DNA from: Saccharum officinarum
Lineage: Eukaryota > Streptophyta > Magnoliopsida > Poales > Poaceae
Length of the DNA stretch: 64,000 nt
Direction: 5' to 3'
Assembly: GCA_020631735.1 (NCBI GenBank)
Contig: CM036159.1
Coordinates: 99,831,670-99,895,669, forward strand
The stretch's first letter is position 1. Each line of letters begins with the position of its first letter. The notes below the pieces were generated by a model. The model was given only the letters and a program-made list of their open reading frames with translations, was not told the origin of the DNA and did no database searches. A program made the translations under genes and the position numbers. Positions 10,763-22,402 of this stretch are shown in pieces.

Positions 10763-12441
10763 ATGGGCGTCGCCTTCGGGTGCTTCGGAGGGTGCGTACA
10801 GCATAGAGACGGCGGCCGGAAAGGTATGCACCACTGCGTCGACGTTCGTGCATTATATTCAACCAGCATTTGTCATGGACCCTCAATCCCTCATGGTGTG
10901 TGACACGTACGTATAGTGGCGCACTTGTCATGGTCGTGGTGACCACGGCGCGGCGGAGTCAGTGAGCCCCGGATGGCGTTGCGTTGCGTTGCGTTGCGTC
11001 CGTGCATGCGTGTAGCAGCACGCCAGAACACCCGTTAACAATGTTGTCGCTTCGCTTTTACACATAGCAACGCACAGTCTTGTTACATTGTCATTTCTGC
11101 ATTGCTAAGCAACTCAACCCGCCATTTAAAATGCACCTGTAGATATCCAATATCCGTTCACGAACCCTAGCCTGTTGCACTACTAGAGGTCTCTCTAGAC
11201 CAGGAAAAAAAATGGGCGGTAGCATGTCCAAGTGTTTGCAAGCATGCATCCGTCAGCATCATCGTCGAGGTGGCTGGCTTTAGATCGATCCTTCATTGTG
11301 CATGTACGCATGGCACTTGATCTCTGTGGCTAACCTGTGTTTGCGTTGGAATGCAGCAGTGCAGGACCCCAAGCCCGTGATGGAACCGTCGTCGAGTTTC
11401 GACTTCCGGGAGGAGTACACCAGCGCGTTCCGCACCGAGTCCTACAACGACTTCTGGGCGCGCGTCCTGGACATCACCCTCGCGCACGGCGCGGGGCTGG
11501 TGCCGCGCCCGGGCGGCAGCGGCGGTGGCGTCACGGCGTCCAAGCGCCTCCCCTCCTACCGCCTCTTCGCGGAGCAACTCCTCGAGCCGGACCAGCGCGC
11601 CGTCCGCGCGGCCCTCGCCTCGCCCCGCAGCGGCCAGCTCCACCCCGGCGTGCGCGACCTCCTCGCCACCTACTACAACGAGACGGCCAGCGCGTCGTTC
11701 CTGTGCAGCCACCTCCTCAGGGACATCGAGCAGATCCGCCTCCGGTACCGCCCGCTCAAGACCACGCTCCGCAAGCTCGCCCGCGATGTCGGGGTGTCCA
11801 ACCTCGCCGACGTCTCCGCCGCCCTCGGCCAGCCCTTCGCCGCGCTGGCCGTGTCGCAGGGCAAGCTCCGGCAGGTGCAGCTCAGCTCCGCCGACCTGCT
11901 CAGGAGCCTCGACGCCAGCAGGAAAAAGGCGCGGCTCCGGATCAAGAGCCTCGCCCGGCTCAGGCAGCTGCTCTCGGCCTCCTTCATCACCGTCGTCGCT
12001 GCCGTGGCCGTCGTGGGCGCGTTCATCGGCGTGCACATCCTAGCCGCGTTCGCGGTGTTCCCGATGATGTCGCCGGCCTGGCTGGGCCTCTTCTCCGGCC
12101 GGTCGGTGCGGCGGGTACTGGTGCAGCTGGAGGCCGCGGCCAAAGGCACGTACATACTGAACCGGGACATGGACACCATAAGCCGCCTCGTGGCGCGGCT
12201 GCGCGACGAGGGGGAGCACATGCTCGCGCTGCTACAGCTGTGCGTGGAGCACCGCGCCGCGGCCGGCGAGAAGGGGAGGCTGCTGCAGGAGGTGCTGAAG
12301 CAGCTGTGCAAGAACGAGGAGAGCTTTAGGCAGCAGCTGGACGACCTGGAAGAGCACCTCTTCCTGTGCTTCATGACCATCAACAAGGCCAGAAGCATGG
12401 TGATGAACTTCATAGCTGGCGCAGAGCACAACTCCAGTTGA
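10763..12441 (+). CDS. UPF0496 / At14a-like protein, 380 aa, two exons
   Basis: Exon 1 (10763-10823) encodes [20 protein letters not shown]. After a 536-bp intron with a GTATG donor, exon 2 (11360-12441) completes a Val codon in phase 1 and runs to the stop, giving 380 residues. The protein resembles the plant UPF0496 (DUF677) family, whose Arabidopsis member At14a was described as a plasma-membrane protein with weak integrin similarity. Visible features are [19 protein letters not shown] near the N-terminus, a helical region before the membrane part, and a strongly hydrophobic stretch around residues 228-258 ([17 protein letters not shown]). A charged helical C-terminal third with [17 protein letters not shown] follows. 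Gly2 and Cys7 could allow N-myristoylation plus palmitoylation. The molecular role of the family is not settled. Large antisense frames here are composition artefacts. Confidence 0.85.
10976..10999 (+). repeat. (GCGTT)n microsatellite
   Basis: About five consecutive gcgtt units within the intron of the UPF0496 gene. Confidence 0.85.
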
Positions 12442-12602
12442 CCACAAGAAAGAAAAAAAATGTGCTTGTAGAACAGACTGTAGCTTGTGTACATATTAGC
12501 TTTTATTTCTCAGTACAGGGAAAAAAAAGAGAGCAAAAAACGATAGGCTAAGATTTCCGAACACCGGCCATCGCACTTTTCTTCGATGTTTTCTACGCAT
12601 AA

Positions 12603-12921
12603 AAAAAAACTCAACCCGCCGGGGGCAAGCCGCCCCCAGGGCATTAGCACTAAGAAGGAGACCTTCTCACGCAGGCCGAGAAAAACCCCCGAACCCCGGC
12701 CCCGTCCTGACACTGGGAAACGTAACCCGTGAGACGCCGCCTGGGCCATACACGGACCTCAGGACGACTTGGGCCGTCTCTTAACCAGTGCTTTGGCACA
12801 CGGGACCGGCGAGGGGATTTTTTTTTAACCCCCAGCCTGAAATTCGCTCCCACTGGGAGTCGAACTCAGGACCTGGAGGGTGCCGCCGGAGTGCTAGACC
12901 AACTGGACTAGCATCCTTTGG
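12603..12921 (-). mobile_element. tRNA-derived SINE, minus strand, perfect target duplications
   Basis: Read on the minus strand, the head (right end) has pol III promoter boxes. The A-box-like tagtccagttgg is at 12899-12910 and the B-box-like gagttcgactcc at 12857-12868. The body runs about 300 bp and ends in a T run. The element is flanked by a perfect 19-bp direct repeat, cgatgttttctacgcataa, at 12584-12602 and 12922-12940. Short length, tRNA-like head, T-rich tail and long target duplication together define a plant SINE. Perfect flanks suggest a relatively recent insertion. It lies just downstream of the UPF0496 gene and beyond the 3' end of the IMP2 gene. Confidence 0.88.
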
Positions 12922-13224
12922 CGATGTTTTCTACGCATAAGCAGCAGATTGCAACATTCGAAATAGTAACCTGATCAAGGGTTTTACTACATGCACCTGC
13001 ATATGTTAAATTTCAGTATTGTTTGGCTAAAAAAAAAGCCACTCTAATGGATTTTTGAAGATCCCAGAATACAACAATACAACATCACAGTGCAACTACT
13101 GGGGCAAGTATACATTTATGGCTTTACAAAACTTATGATTTGATAATTGATAATAAATGGTAATTGAGCAGGTTTATCTGGTACACGAATGATCATCCAA
13201 TGTAGTAGGGACTAGGGAGTAAGA

Positions 13225-15070
13225 TCAATCAGGTGAAATTCTCCCTTCAGGTATCTTTCTCTCCACACGGCCAGTCCTCGATGGAGGCCAGATTATGTGG
13301 GTAACCCTCCCCTGAACTAGACCTAAGGGAATCTGAAAAACAGCACAAACACAAAATAAGTCATACTGATGCAGCATAATTTGTCACTAACATGTGGTAT
13401 TGGTTTCTTATATATAGTTGATGCAATGAGTTGTCTGAACTATTGACAAAGGATGCATTCTTTGGGAAACAGCCAGAAGCTCAAAATTGAAAGCCAAGAA
13501 TGAACTGTGCCCAATTTATGCTTTGACGCCATCTCCTCTACTAACTGTTCACTAGTTGTTCACCATGGACACATTTGAACCGATGATTACTGAAGAAAAC
13601 CATAGTGTCTGTCTAAACAAGCACACAACCAAGCTCATTGGTAGCAGCTTTATAACTCAATAGTTTCATACTTGGCAGTCAATGCAAGTTTTTTTCAGAA
13701 AAGGGACCAGATCGTGTTGCCAAGTAAAGTATCGTCATGAAAAATTGCAATACAGCAACATAAATAGGAAGAAATCACTGCAAGTTGTCGAGCATCAAAC
13801 ATTATCACCAAGGACACAAAGCGTGTGCTCCTAACCTGAGGTGCACTAATGTACTTGTCTGTTGTGATATAGGCTGTCCTGACTGTCATAGTTTCACCTT
13901 ATTCCATTTTTCAGTTTTTTGCTTCGCTTTGGTATCTAGTTTGTGCAGTTTGGTCCACAGTGTTCCTTAGGAGCTTTCACTGGCTACAAGCATATGGTGT
14001 ATCAATTTCATTTTCAGGCGAAAACTACAGAATAAGAAAAATGCTTTGAAGAGGCAACACGAGACAATTTAGTATATATTGCAATAACCACAGCTCCAAT
14101 TGGCTAGAAATTTAAAGGACCATAGTGCTAAATAACCATGCAAATCTGAGTGTCAGGGGACGAGGGGAGCTCTCAGCACTTTCCCACAAAGGGAACACTG
14201 CAGGAGTTTCAGATTTTATATCAAGAAGCTAAAGCTCAGATTCTTTCCATAAGCACCATTGCTGGTCACTGGCCTTTCAAATAACACACAGCATGCCCCT
14301 CGGATTGAAACAGGGTACAACAACATCCAACCATGGAACCAAAAATACCCTTGACCATCAGTATTCAATGCAGCAGAGCAGGATCATTGTATGCACTAGT
14401 AAGTTCCATTCAGCCAACTCGACATGAACAAGGGCACCCGAATAGGTAGTATAGATGTCAATAAGAACAAACTTACCGGGCCGAATGCCCTAGAATCCCA
14501 GCTACGAGCAGAGTTATCACCTTCAACCCAGCAATGCCCTTCTGGGATCTTAGTAAGCTTAAGGGACCCAGGGACCTGTATCCACTCACCAGGAAGCCCA
14601 ATCAGCCTCTTCACAAACAACTGCTTATGATTGCTAGGGCACCTACGAGCACAAGGGGAATGATCAGGATAGCAACATGGAATAAGTCAGTGGCAAAGAC
14701 CTTTTCCCAAAATTACCCCGTCCTTACTTGAACAAAACCACATCACCATGTGAGAACTTGTACTGCTCAATGCACCTCTTTTCTGCTAAAACGAAATCAC
14801 CTGGTTCCAACACCCTGGTCAGCACAAACCAGAAGACCAAACTATTTGAATATGGACTGCAGCATAACCTAGTTGTCCATTGCCCAATTGATATGTACGA
14901 ATTGAAATCATAATACCTCCCCAGACGTTGCTGGCGGCGGTAAAAGTAGGATACATGGATTCGCCAGTCACCGAAGTGAAGGTCACACAGCGGTCGGAAA
15001 TTGAGACGCCAATTACAACCGCCATTGCATTCCTCTTGGCTATTGACCAAAGATGGTTGTAGGTTCCCAT
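13225..15070 (-). CDS. IMP2: Mitochondrial inner membrane protease subunit 2, 163 aa, four exons
   Basis: Exons on the minus strand are 14917-15070, 14728-14800, 14477-14633 and 13225-13332; all phases close to give 163 residues. The product is a type I signal-peptidase-family serine protease of the inner mitochondrial membrane that removes sorting signals from proteins facing the intermembrane space, in complex with subunit 1. The N-terminus (MGTYNHLWSIAKRNAMAVV) supplies the membrane segment. Catalytic Ser38 sits in GESMYPT and catalytic Lys84 in FVKRLIGLPGEW. The conserved box EGHCWVEGDNSARSWDSR is in exon 3 and IPLGLVQGRVTHIIWPP in exon 4. The exon 2 acceptor is the AG before gtgatttcg at 14800; an AG 14 bp upstream would break the frame. 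Length matches the family. The gene is head to head with the MTB gene. Confidence 0.93.
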
Positions 15071-15700
15071 GTTCAATTATCCAACTATCTAGTCATAAGG
15101 ATAAGGATAGCAACATTAAGTGAAAAAAAAAACTGAATAACACTGCAGGCCAAGGAGTGAAGCATGCAAGAACTGCGTGTGATCAGGAAAACCCCCGACA
15201 CACAGTCAGATTCAACTTAGAGCATGTGGAATCAATCAAGACTTACCAAACGATGGTACGGATTGGATTTACACCGATCCAACTGAGGGGCGAGCAGACT
15301 CAGCCGCTGGAGAAGCACCGGTACTATTTAAACTGCTGCAGAGCTATTACGGAGGAGACCGAGGTTGCCTCCGAAGAGGCGCCCGAGAAGAACAGCGGGG
15401 CGCCGTTGTCGTGGACGTGGTCGTCGGCGGCGCGGGGTTGGGGTTGGGTTGGAGCGCCGATGGTGCGCACCCTACTTGAGGCCACACCAGCCGTCCGATC
15501 GCGCGACAACGGTGCAAATAAAAACACATTCTTTCGTTTCCATTGGCTGGAACCGAGCGGGTACGGGGGGCCTGTCTTGAGCCGACGGGACCCCTCAGAT
15601 CCCACTTTCGTTTTCGGCTCCGACCCCGCTCACCCGCACCCGCAGCCCTCCGCGCCCAGAGAGAGCAGAGCGCCTCTGCCACCGACGGCGGCGGCGGCGG
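15071..15700. promoter_or_regulatory. Shared divergent promoter region, IMP2 / MTB
   Basis: Between the IMP2 start codon at 15070 (minus) and the CpG-rich first exon of the MTB transcript on the plus strand lie about 0.6 kb without a supported gene. GC content climbs from about 15.25 kb. No clear TATA box was seen for the plus-strand gene. The divergent arrangement suggests a bidirectional promoter, but separate promoters cannot be excluded. Confidence 0.5.
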
Positions 15701-15810
15701 CGGCGACCATCCAACCCCACAGCAGCCTAGGCGCCACCGCTCGGCCGCTGTCGTGCCCAGCCGCCTTCCGCGCCTCCCCTACCTCAGCCAAACTCTATCC
15801 TCCCGCCCGG

Positions 15811-16711
15811 GTAAGCTCCACTGATCCACTCCCTTAATCTCCACGCTCCGTTTCTGTGCTCCACGGAATCTTGCCTCGCACGGGCAATCCGGAGTAGGGT
15901 TTTGCGTTCCGGTTCGTGAAGTTTTTCGATTCGTCACTGGTCCGTCATGCTGTTGCTTACCGCATAGGTTAGACCCGAGGCTCTTAATTAGGGTTTGGCA
16001 TCAGTTCACTGTTGGTGTCAGTACCTTTTCCGCGCATAGAGTATTGCACTTTGATAGTCTGTGTTGCTTGTGGGTTAAGATCCAACTAATGTTTGAGGTT
16101 GCCCTAAAAAAACTACTGTTTGAGTTTATGGTGATTTTTATCGGGCTAGTGGTCTAGTCTAGTGGAAGGGGTGTGGAGTTTAGTTGCAGGATATGTGAAG
16201 TTTTGGTGTCAATATTGCTCATTGTTGTGTTTCTTCAACCTTTTGTTGCCAGGCAACTATCAGCTGTGTTAGTGAATACGGAGTATATGCCATTCATACA
16301 ACTACAAGTTGCTTGTTCACCCAACTTCACTTTTGTATTTTATATCTTATTATGTTACACACTTATACTATATGCAACTATTAAGTCTGCATATTACTTG
16401 ACTAGCTATAGGAGCTAGCAGATGCCTATGGTTTGTTTTTGTAGTGGTTCAATTGTAAGCATGCTTATTTCTACCAATTTAATTCAAAATGTGCAGCAAA
16501 TTTAGATTTGAGACGTCGTTACAGTTGACCTTGTTTGCAGTTCCATTATGACAAGTTCACCTGTTGTATACTGATTTGTCTTTTGCTTTTGTGTACCCTT
16601 GGTATTGATATTTTTTATCATTATTTGTGTATAGGAATCTCAATTTTCTTGCCAAGGTTTATCAATTGAGTTGTATTATTGGGAAAAGTAGCAGTTTGAC
16701 TGTATGCAATA
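15811..16711 (+). other. Probable 5' UTR intron of the MTB gene
   Basis: A GC-rich stretch ending tcctcccgcccgg is followed by a GTAAG donor at 15811. The next 0.9 kb is AT-rich and T-rich with no open frame continuing. It ends near candidate acceptors gtagcag (16694) or gcaatag (16711), just upstream of the start codon at 16721. This fits a long leader intron, common in plant housekeeping genes. The exact acceptor is not certain. Confidence 0.6.
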
Positions 16712-16720
16712 GAAAGTGCG

Positions 16721-19700
16721 ATGGACGGGCCTGAGTCTAGAAGTCACAGCAGGCAGGAGGGTGAGGATAATGTTAATGCAAGGAACAGTTGGAAGGAGGA
16801 GCATGAAAATCAGGAGAATGCGGATAGCAGAAATTATTCTGATATATCCAGAAAACATGGATATGAATATGAAGTTGGGCATCAGGACGATAATAGAATG
16901 ATTACACCTTCAAATGATAGGAATGAATCAAGGAGGAATGCAGATAGAAGCTCAGGCCTGGCTCGTGGTGCTGACGATGACGTCTATAATCTGAGAAGGG
17001 ACTCGCGATCGCCTAAAGTACCAAGGAGAAGCCCTGATGATTCCAAGGATCGAGACTATGATAGGAGGAGGGGAAGAGAGGACAAGAATGATTGGGAACC
17101 TTCAAGAAGATTTAGCCCTGATGCTTCTGCTAGGAGTTCAGAGAGAAGAGAGGGTAGTAGGGAGAAGCAAGGGCAACGGGACCAAGAGGAAAGGGCATCA
17201 GTCAGGAGGGCAGATGAAGTTTATGTTGATGAAAATGGTGGTTCTCTTAGAGTTGACACAAGAGAAGCTTATAGAGATGATAAATCAGACAGAGGGAGGG
17301 ACAGAAATTGGAATGAGAAAACCCGAGACATTGAAGGGTCTAAGGACTATGGGAGGAACACTCAATTGCGAGATACTAAGGAGCCAAATGATCCTGAATG
17401 GAGGAATGCACAGGAAAGGCTAGATGGTGGGAATTTCCATGGCCGAGGTGGATATCGGAGAGATTCTAGGGGTAGATCTGAAAGTATTAGAGGTCCTTCA
17501 ACCTATGGGAACCGATATGACAATTCTGACTCAATAGAGATTCGACCTAATAGTAACCTTAATTTTGGAAGAGAGGGCTCTGTTTCTGGTAGAAGATTTG
17601 AAGTGGGAGCACATCGAGATTCAGTACCTGGAGGAACTGATGATAAATCCTCTGATCATCCTGAATCGGATCCAAGTGGTAGCACAGGCATGGTTTCTTC
17701 GTTTCCTCAACAAGGTCCAAAAGGCGATAGGCCATCCAGAGGAGGAAGGGGTAGACCAAATGGAAGGGATTCTCAAAGAATTGGAGTTCCAATGCCTATT
17801 ATGCCTCCTCCATTTGGTCCTCTTGGACTGCCACCAGGACCAATGCAGCATATGGGACCAAATATTCCCCATTCTCCTGGTCCTCCTCTCCTACCTGGCG
17901 TTTTCATGCCACCATTTCCAGGACCTCTTGTGTGGCCTGGAGCACGAGGTGTTGATGTGAATATGCTTTCTGTTCCTCCCAACCTTCCCAGTCCTCCAGT
18001 TGCTCCGGAACATAGGTTCGCACCAAATGTGGGAGCTGGGTCTGGTCATAACATCCACTTAAATCAAATAGACACTGGGTTAGGTGCTCCAACAGATGTA
18101 TCAGGTTTGGGCTACAATAATATGGGCCCTCAAAGCCGTGACATGCTCCATGATAAACCTGGTTGGACTCCACATAGGAACAGTGGACCAAACAGAAAAG
18201 CTCCTTCAAGGGGCGAACAAAATGATTACTCACAGAACTTTGTGGACACTGGCATGAGGCCTCAAAATTTCATTAGAGAACTGGATCTTACAAGTGTAGC
18301 GGAGGACTATCCAAAGTTGAGAGAACTCATACAGAGGAAAGATGAAATTGTTGCTAAGTCAGCTTCACCGCCAATGTATTACAAGTGTGACCTGCGGGAA
18401 CATGTTCTTTCTCCAGAATTTTTTGGTACCAAGTTTGATGTTATTCTTGTGGATCCTCCATGGGAGGAGTATACTCACCGTGCGCCAGGAATCACTGATC
18501 ACATAGAATATTGGACTGCCGAGGAGATTATGAATTTAAAGATTGAGGTTTTTCCCTTTTCTTTCTTTCATCCTTTCTCTTTTTGCGAGTTCATTTATGC
18601 TGCAGAATTAATATTTAGAAGTGTATTTTTGAATCAACAGGCTATTGCAGATACACCCTCCTTTGTGTTCCTTTGGGTTGGTGATGGTGTAGGACTTGAA
18701 CAGGGTCGTCAGTGTTTAAAGAAGGTAACATAGCCTGCTATTTTTGTACTTTAACGGTTGCACTATATATTATTAGTGTAATGTCATTCGTTTTGGGGGG
18801 GCTGGGGCGGGAGCTTGAAATCAGTTTATAGGAGGCCACCCAGGTTCCCGCAGCTTGAAATCAGTTTTGGCCTTCTGATGGAATGCTGTAGCAACATAGT
18901 TTCATTTCATCTATATGTGTGTTTTAATTTGCAGCTGTTGGTGAAATGCTGCAATAATTAATAAGATGAGACTGACTGAAACTTTTCTGTGTTCAGTGGG
19001 GATTCCGCAGGTGTGAGGATGTTTGCTGGGTGAAAACCAACAAGAAAAATGCAGCTCCAAGTCTGAGGCATGACTCCCATACATTGTTGCAGCACTCAAA
19101 GGTAGTGTTGTAGTTGAGTAGTATGTGATGTATCGTTTTTCTGCCATGCCTGTATGTCTTTTTTCTGTATTTCTCTGGTTCTCTTGTGAAGTATCTACCC
19201 TTTCCATGTGCAGGAGCATTGCTTGATGGGCATAAAAGGAACTGTGCGACGTAGCACGGATGGCCATGTCATCCATGCGAATATTGACACAGATATAATA
19301 ATAGCTGAAGAACCATCTGATGGTATTTTTTTTCCTTTGGTTTTATTAGTTTTATTCCTATTCTTTATATATGCTTGATGCATCTATACTATTGTCTTAT
19401 GACCTACGGCTATCATTTTCAATGATGAGGTGCATACACTCAGTAAACTTATTTCTCCAGATTTTCTTTTCTGATTTCTTTCTGTTGAAAATGGAGTTCA
19501 CTGTTATGTTTTTATTGCTGCCATGGTATGAATATTCCAATTTTGTCCACCAAAATGTGGTACTGTTTTGTGAATTTGGCTTGGTTGGCAAAAACATATT
19601 TGTCTTGGATTTGTGAATTTGGGATTATAAATTATCTGAAACTAGTTGTACATGTTGTCACAACCATTTGCTCTGTGGCATGCCTAGCTGTTTATAGGAA

Positions 19701-20456
19701 GCTTGGGGTCTTGATCTATAGTAATCTGAACTGTGACTTAAAAATGAGACTATATCATATGTCGTTGATGGTTCTGAAACATCTGTTGCAAGTAGGTCTG
19801 CTGCATCTCTTAGGGGTAAAATCACTTAGTCCCTGTTGTTTTTTAAGAAGGCTAACCCTGCTCTTCCAGAAGGCATATAAGTTTCATACAGCCTCCATGA
19901 TACTGCTGGAGCTACAAGCTTACAAAAATTATCCCAGTTGTAATCATAGAATCATATGCATGATTGCAATGTTTTCATTTGTTTATATGGTTAGCAACAA
20001 GTTGCATTGGTGTTTTTTCTTCTGCAGGTTCAACAAAAAAGCCTGACGACATGTATAGGATCATTGAGCATTTTGCTCTTGGAAGGAGGCGGCTTGAACT
20101 CTTTGGAGAGGATCATAACATCCGCCCGGGGTGGCTTACCCTTGGAAAAAATCTATCCTACTCCAACTTCAACAAAGAGGTAGATAGCTGGACATGCAAC
20201 TTCATGTGCTGTTATCCGAAACACACATGTACACGCCCTTGCAGGCACCTCCACTCCATGAGTTACGCAGATCCTTTTACATCATCTCTATTATCGGTTT
20301 CTCTCGCAGGCATACATTAGAAATTTTGCAGACAAGGATGGGAAAGTATGGCAAGGGGGCGGTGGCCGAAACCCTCCCCCAGAGGCACCTCACCTTGTTG
20401 TGACAACTCCAGAGATCGAGAGCCTGAGGCCCAAGTCACCCCCGGCAAAGAATTAA
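16721..20456 (+). CDS. MTB: METTL14-type m6A methyltransferase subunit (plant MTB), 807 aa
   Basis: Coding exons are 16721-18547, 18641-18724, 18997-19101, 19214-19322, 20028-20179 and 20310-20456, preceded by a noncoding first exon. All junctions are GT-AG and in phase. The product is the METTL14-like partner of MTA in the nuclear mRNA N6-adenosine methyltransferase complex (Arabidopsis EMB1691/MTB). The first 330 residues are an Arg/Asp/Glu/Ser-rich disordered region ([13 protein letters not shown]), followed by a Pro/Gly/Met-rich part at about 345-420. The MT-A70 domain runs from about residue 525 to 785. It includes DPPW at 578-581, [58 protein letters not shown] and [13 protein letters not shown]. 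Animal METTL14 has EPPL at the DPPW position. The C-terminus stops about 20 residues after the domain, shorter than I recall for Arabidopsis. Confidence 0.93.
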
Positions 20457-20560
20457 CAGCCGTTGTCAATTTTGTAATGCGGGCTACAATTTTTACAACT
20501 GTAGCTTGGACGGCTCTTTCTGAAGGTCCACATGAGGCCTTATGAAGTTTCTGCCTACAG

Positions 20561-20566
20561 AATAAA
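20561..20566 (+). terminator. AATAAA polyadenylation signal of MTB
   Basis: An exact aataaa lies 105 bp after the MTB stop codon, in a suitable position for a near-upstream polyadenylation element. Confidence 0.5.
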
Positions 20567-21077
20567 GGATTTTGCCGGATGGCCAGCCTGTAGCAATTAT
20601 TATTTATTAGTGATGCAAGAATTTTCCAGTATTCTCTTGTTGCCTGGTATTTTTATCCACAATCTGTCAATACTTTGATAAGATGTCCTTGTCGCTGGCC
20701 TGCTTTAAGAATGCAGCCAGCATACTTGTCCTCCAAGCCGCACAAGCCCCCGGTATAGTAAAGTTTGATTTGATGCTAATTTGGATGCTTCCATTGTACA
20801 TTATTGTTGCGTCAACTTCTTTTTCGCAAAAAATATTGTTGTGTCAAATCCTGCCAGGACTAAAAAAATGCACTGCCTACATGATTGATGAAAGATTTGT
20901 ATACCGTGTGTAGAGTTTATTAGTATCATTAAGGAATTCTCTCGTGCACTGCACGCGTACTCTCGCATACAGGTAACGATTTGACAATCCTGGATACTGA
21001 CAAAAGCATCAGAGTTAAATGGCTTCGACAGAACACCAGCCCCAAGCCAGCTCAAGAGAAGTGAGGAACTTGGGCAA

Positions 21078-21336
21078 GGCCTCGTTTAGTTCTCAGAACA
21101 TGGAGAAAAATACTGTATCAGAATTTCTGTAGCATTTCGTTTGTATTTGGTAAAAATTATTCAAATTTTGACTAACTAGGCTTAAAATGTTCGTCTCCTA
21201 AAGTACAACAAAATTATGCAATTAGTTTTTGATTTCATCAACATTTAGTACTCCATGCATTTATCAACATTTTGATGTGATGAAGAATCTTCTTTTTCAT
21301 AGTGGAATTTAGGGGAGAACTGGGAAACCAGGGGCA
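21078..21336. repeat. Tourist-like MITE, right end decayed
   Basis: Starts ggcctcgtttagttctcag and contains the diagnostic interior shared by many copies in this window (tgtagcatttcgtttgtattt, atttagtactccatgcat, gtggaatttaggggagaa). The right terminal repeat is disrupted. Confidence 0.65.
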
Positions 21337-21473
21337 AGGCGTAATGCGTATGCGCAACGACAGCACTTTTGCCTTGTCCCTTGTATCGTCCGCAGCGAAG
21401 TGAATTCCAACCGGTGACGCGAGACGGCGAGAGACGTACAAGTCGTTTTCGACGAGAAGCCAAACCGGATCAG

Positions 21474-21712
21474 GGGCTTGTTTAGATTGAAGAAAAATTC
21501 AACCCGATGAATAGTACCACTCTCGTCTTATTTGGCAAATATTGTCCAATCATGGACCAACTAGGCTCAAAAGATTCATCTCGTGATTTCCAACTAAACT
21601 GTGTAATTAGTTATTTTTTTTACCTACATTTAATACTCCATGCAAGCGGTTAAAAATTAATGTGATAGAGAGAGTGAAAAAACTTGGAACTTTGAGGCAA
21701 ACTAAACAAGGC
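21474..21712. repeat. Tourist-like MITE
   Basis: Left end gggcttgtttagattg and right end caaactaaacaaggc are inverted repeats. The interior has the family phrases aaaagattcatctcgtgattt and acatttaatactccatgca. The target duplication is unclear. Confidence 0.65.
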
Positions 21713-22123
21713 GCAGCTCGTCGCCGATGATTGCCGTGCCGAGTTGCAGAGGGCACCAAGGACAGGTTCATTTTTTGAATAAGAAAAAAAAGGTTTGCGC
21801 GTTGTCCTTGCCGATGGAATCTTGCAGGGGATGGAGATTTTGCTTCGTGATTCGGGAGCCACGGTGCACGCTCCCATTGCTGGCCCCGGGCCTCACAGCC
21901 CACAGGGTAACACAGGTCAGCTTCCTTTTGTCCCGGTCCCAAAGCAAAATTATTCGCCGAATCTTCCAAGGGCACCCCTACGGCCCTACCCTAATCTAGA
22001 ACTGAAGCTACTGCTAGCATGGCGTTTGTACGACCAGATTTAAGAAAGTGAGAAGAAATTTAAAGAGATAAACCTATGGTATGGTCCTCGTGTGACGAGG
22101 ACGTGATTCCCGATCTTTCTTTA

Positions 22124-22399
22124 GCCCGTGTTTAGTTGCCAAGTTGGAGCACCTAATTTGGCATAGTACTTGCCACATCATACTGTAGCAATTTTTATTT
22201 TTATTTGGTAAAAATTGTCTAAACTTTGACTAATTAGGCTCAAAATGTTCGTCTCGCAAAGTACAATAAAACTGTGTAATTAGTTTTTAATTTCATCTAC
22301 ATTTAGTACTTCATACATGTGCCGACATTTCGATGTGACGGGAAATCTTCTTTTTGCATAGTGGAATTTAGGGGGAGAAGTTGGGAACTAAACAAGGGC
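22124..22399. repeat. Tourist-like MITE with TTA target duplication
   Basis: Terminal inverted repeats gcccgtgtttagttgcc and ggaactaaacaagggc are flanked by tta at 22121-22123 and tta at 22400-22402. A 3-bp TTA duplication is the mark of PIF/Harbinger-type (Tourist-like) elements. Confidence 0.85.
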
Positions 22400-22402
22400 T
22401 TA

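Noticed and set aside
11293..12494. Long minus-strand frames (247 and 273 codons) opposite the UPF0496 gene
   Set aside because: They are shadows of GC-rich codons on the plus strand; the plus frame has family resemblance, a matched intron phase and a proper stop.
14801..14814. Apparent frameshift in IMP2 between exons 1 and 2
   Set aside because: Using the AG at 14801-14802 (exon starting gtgatttcg at 14800) instead of the AG at 14815-14816 restores the frame and the expected GDFVLAEKRC reading.
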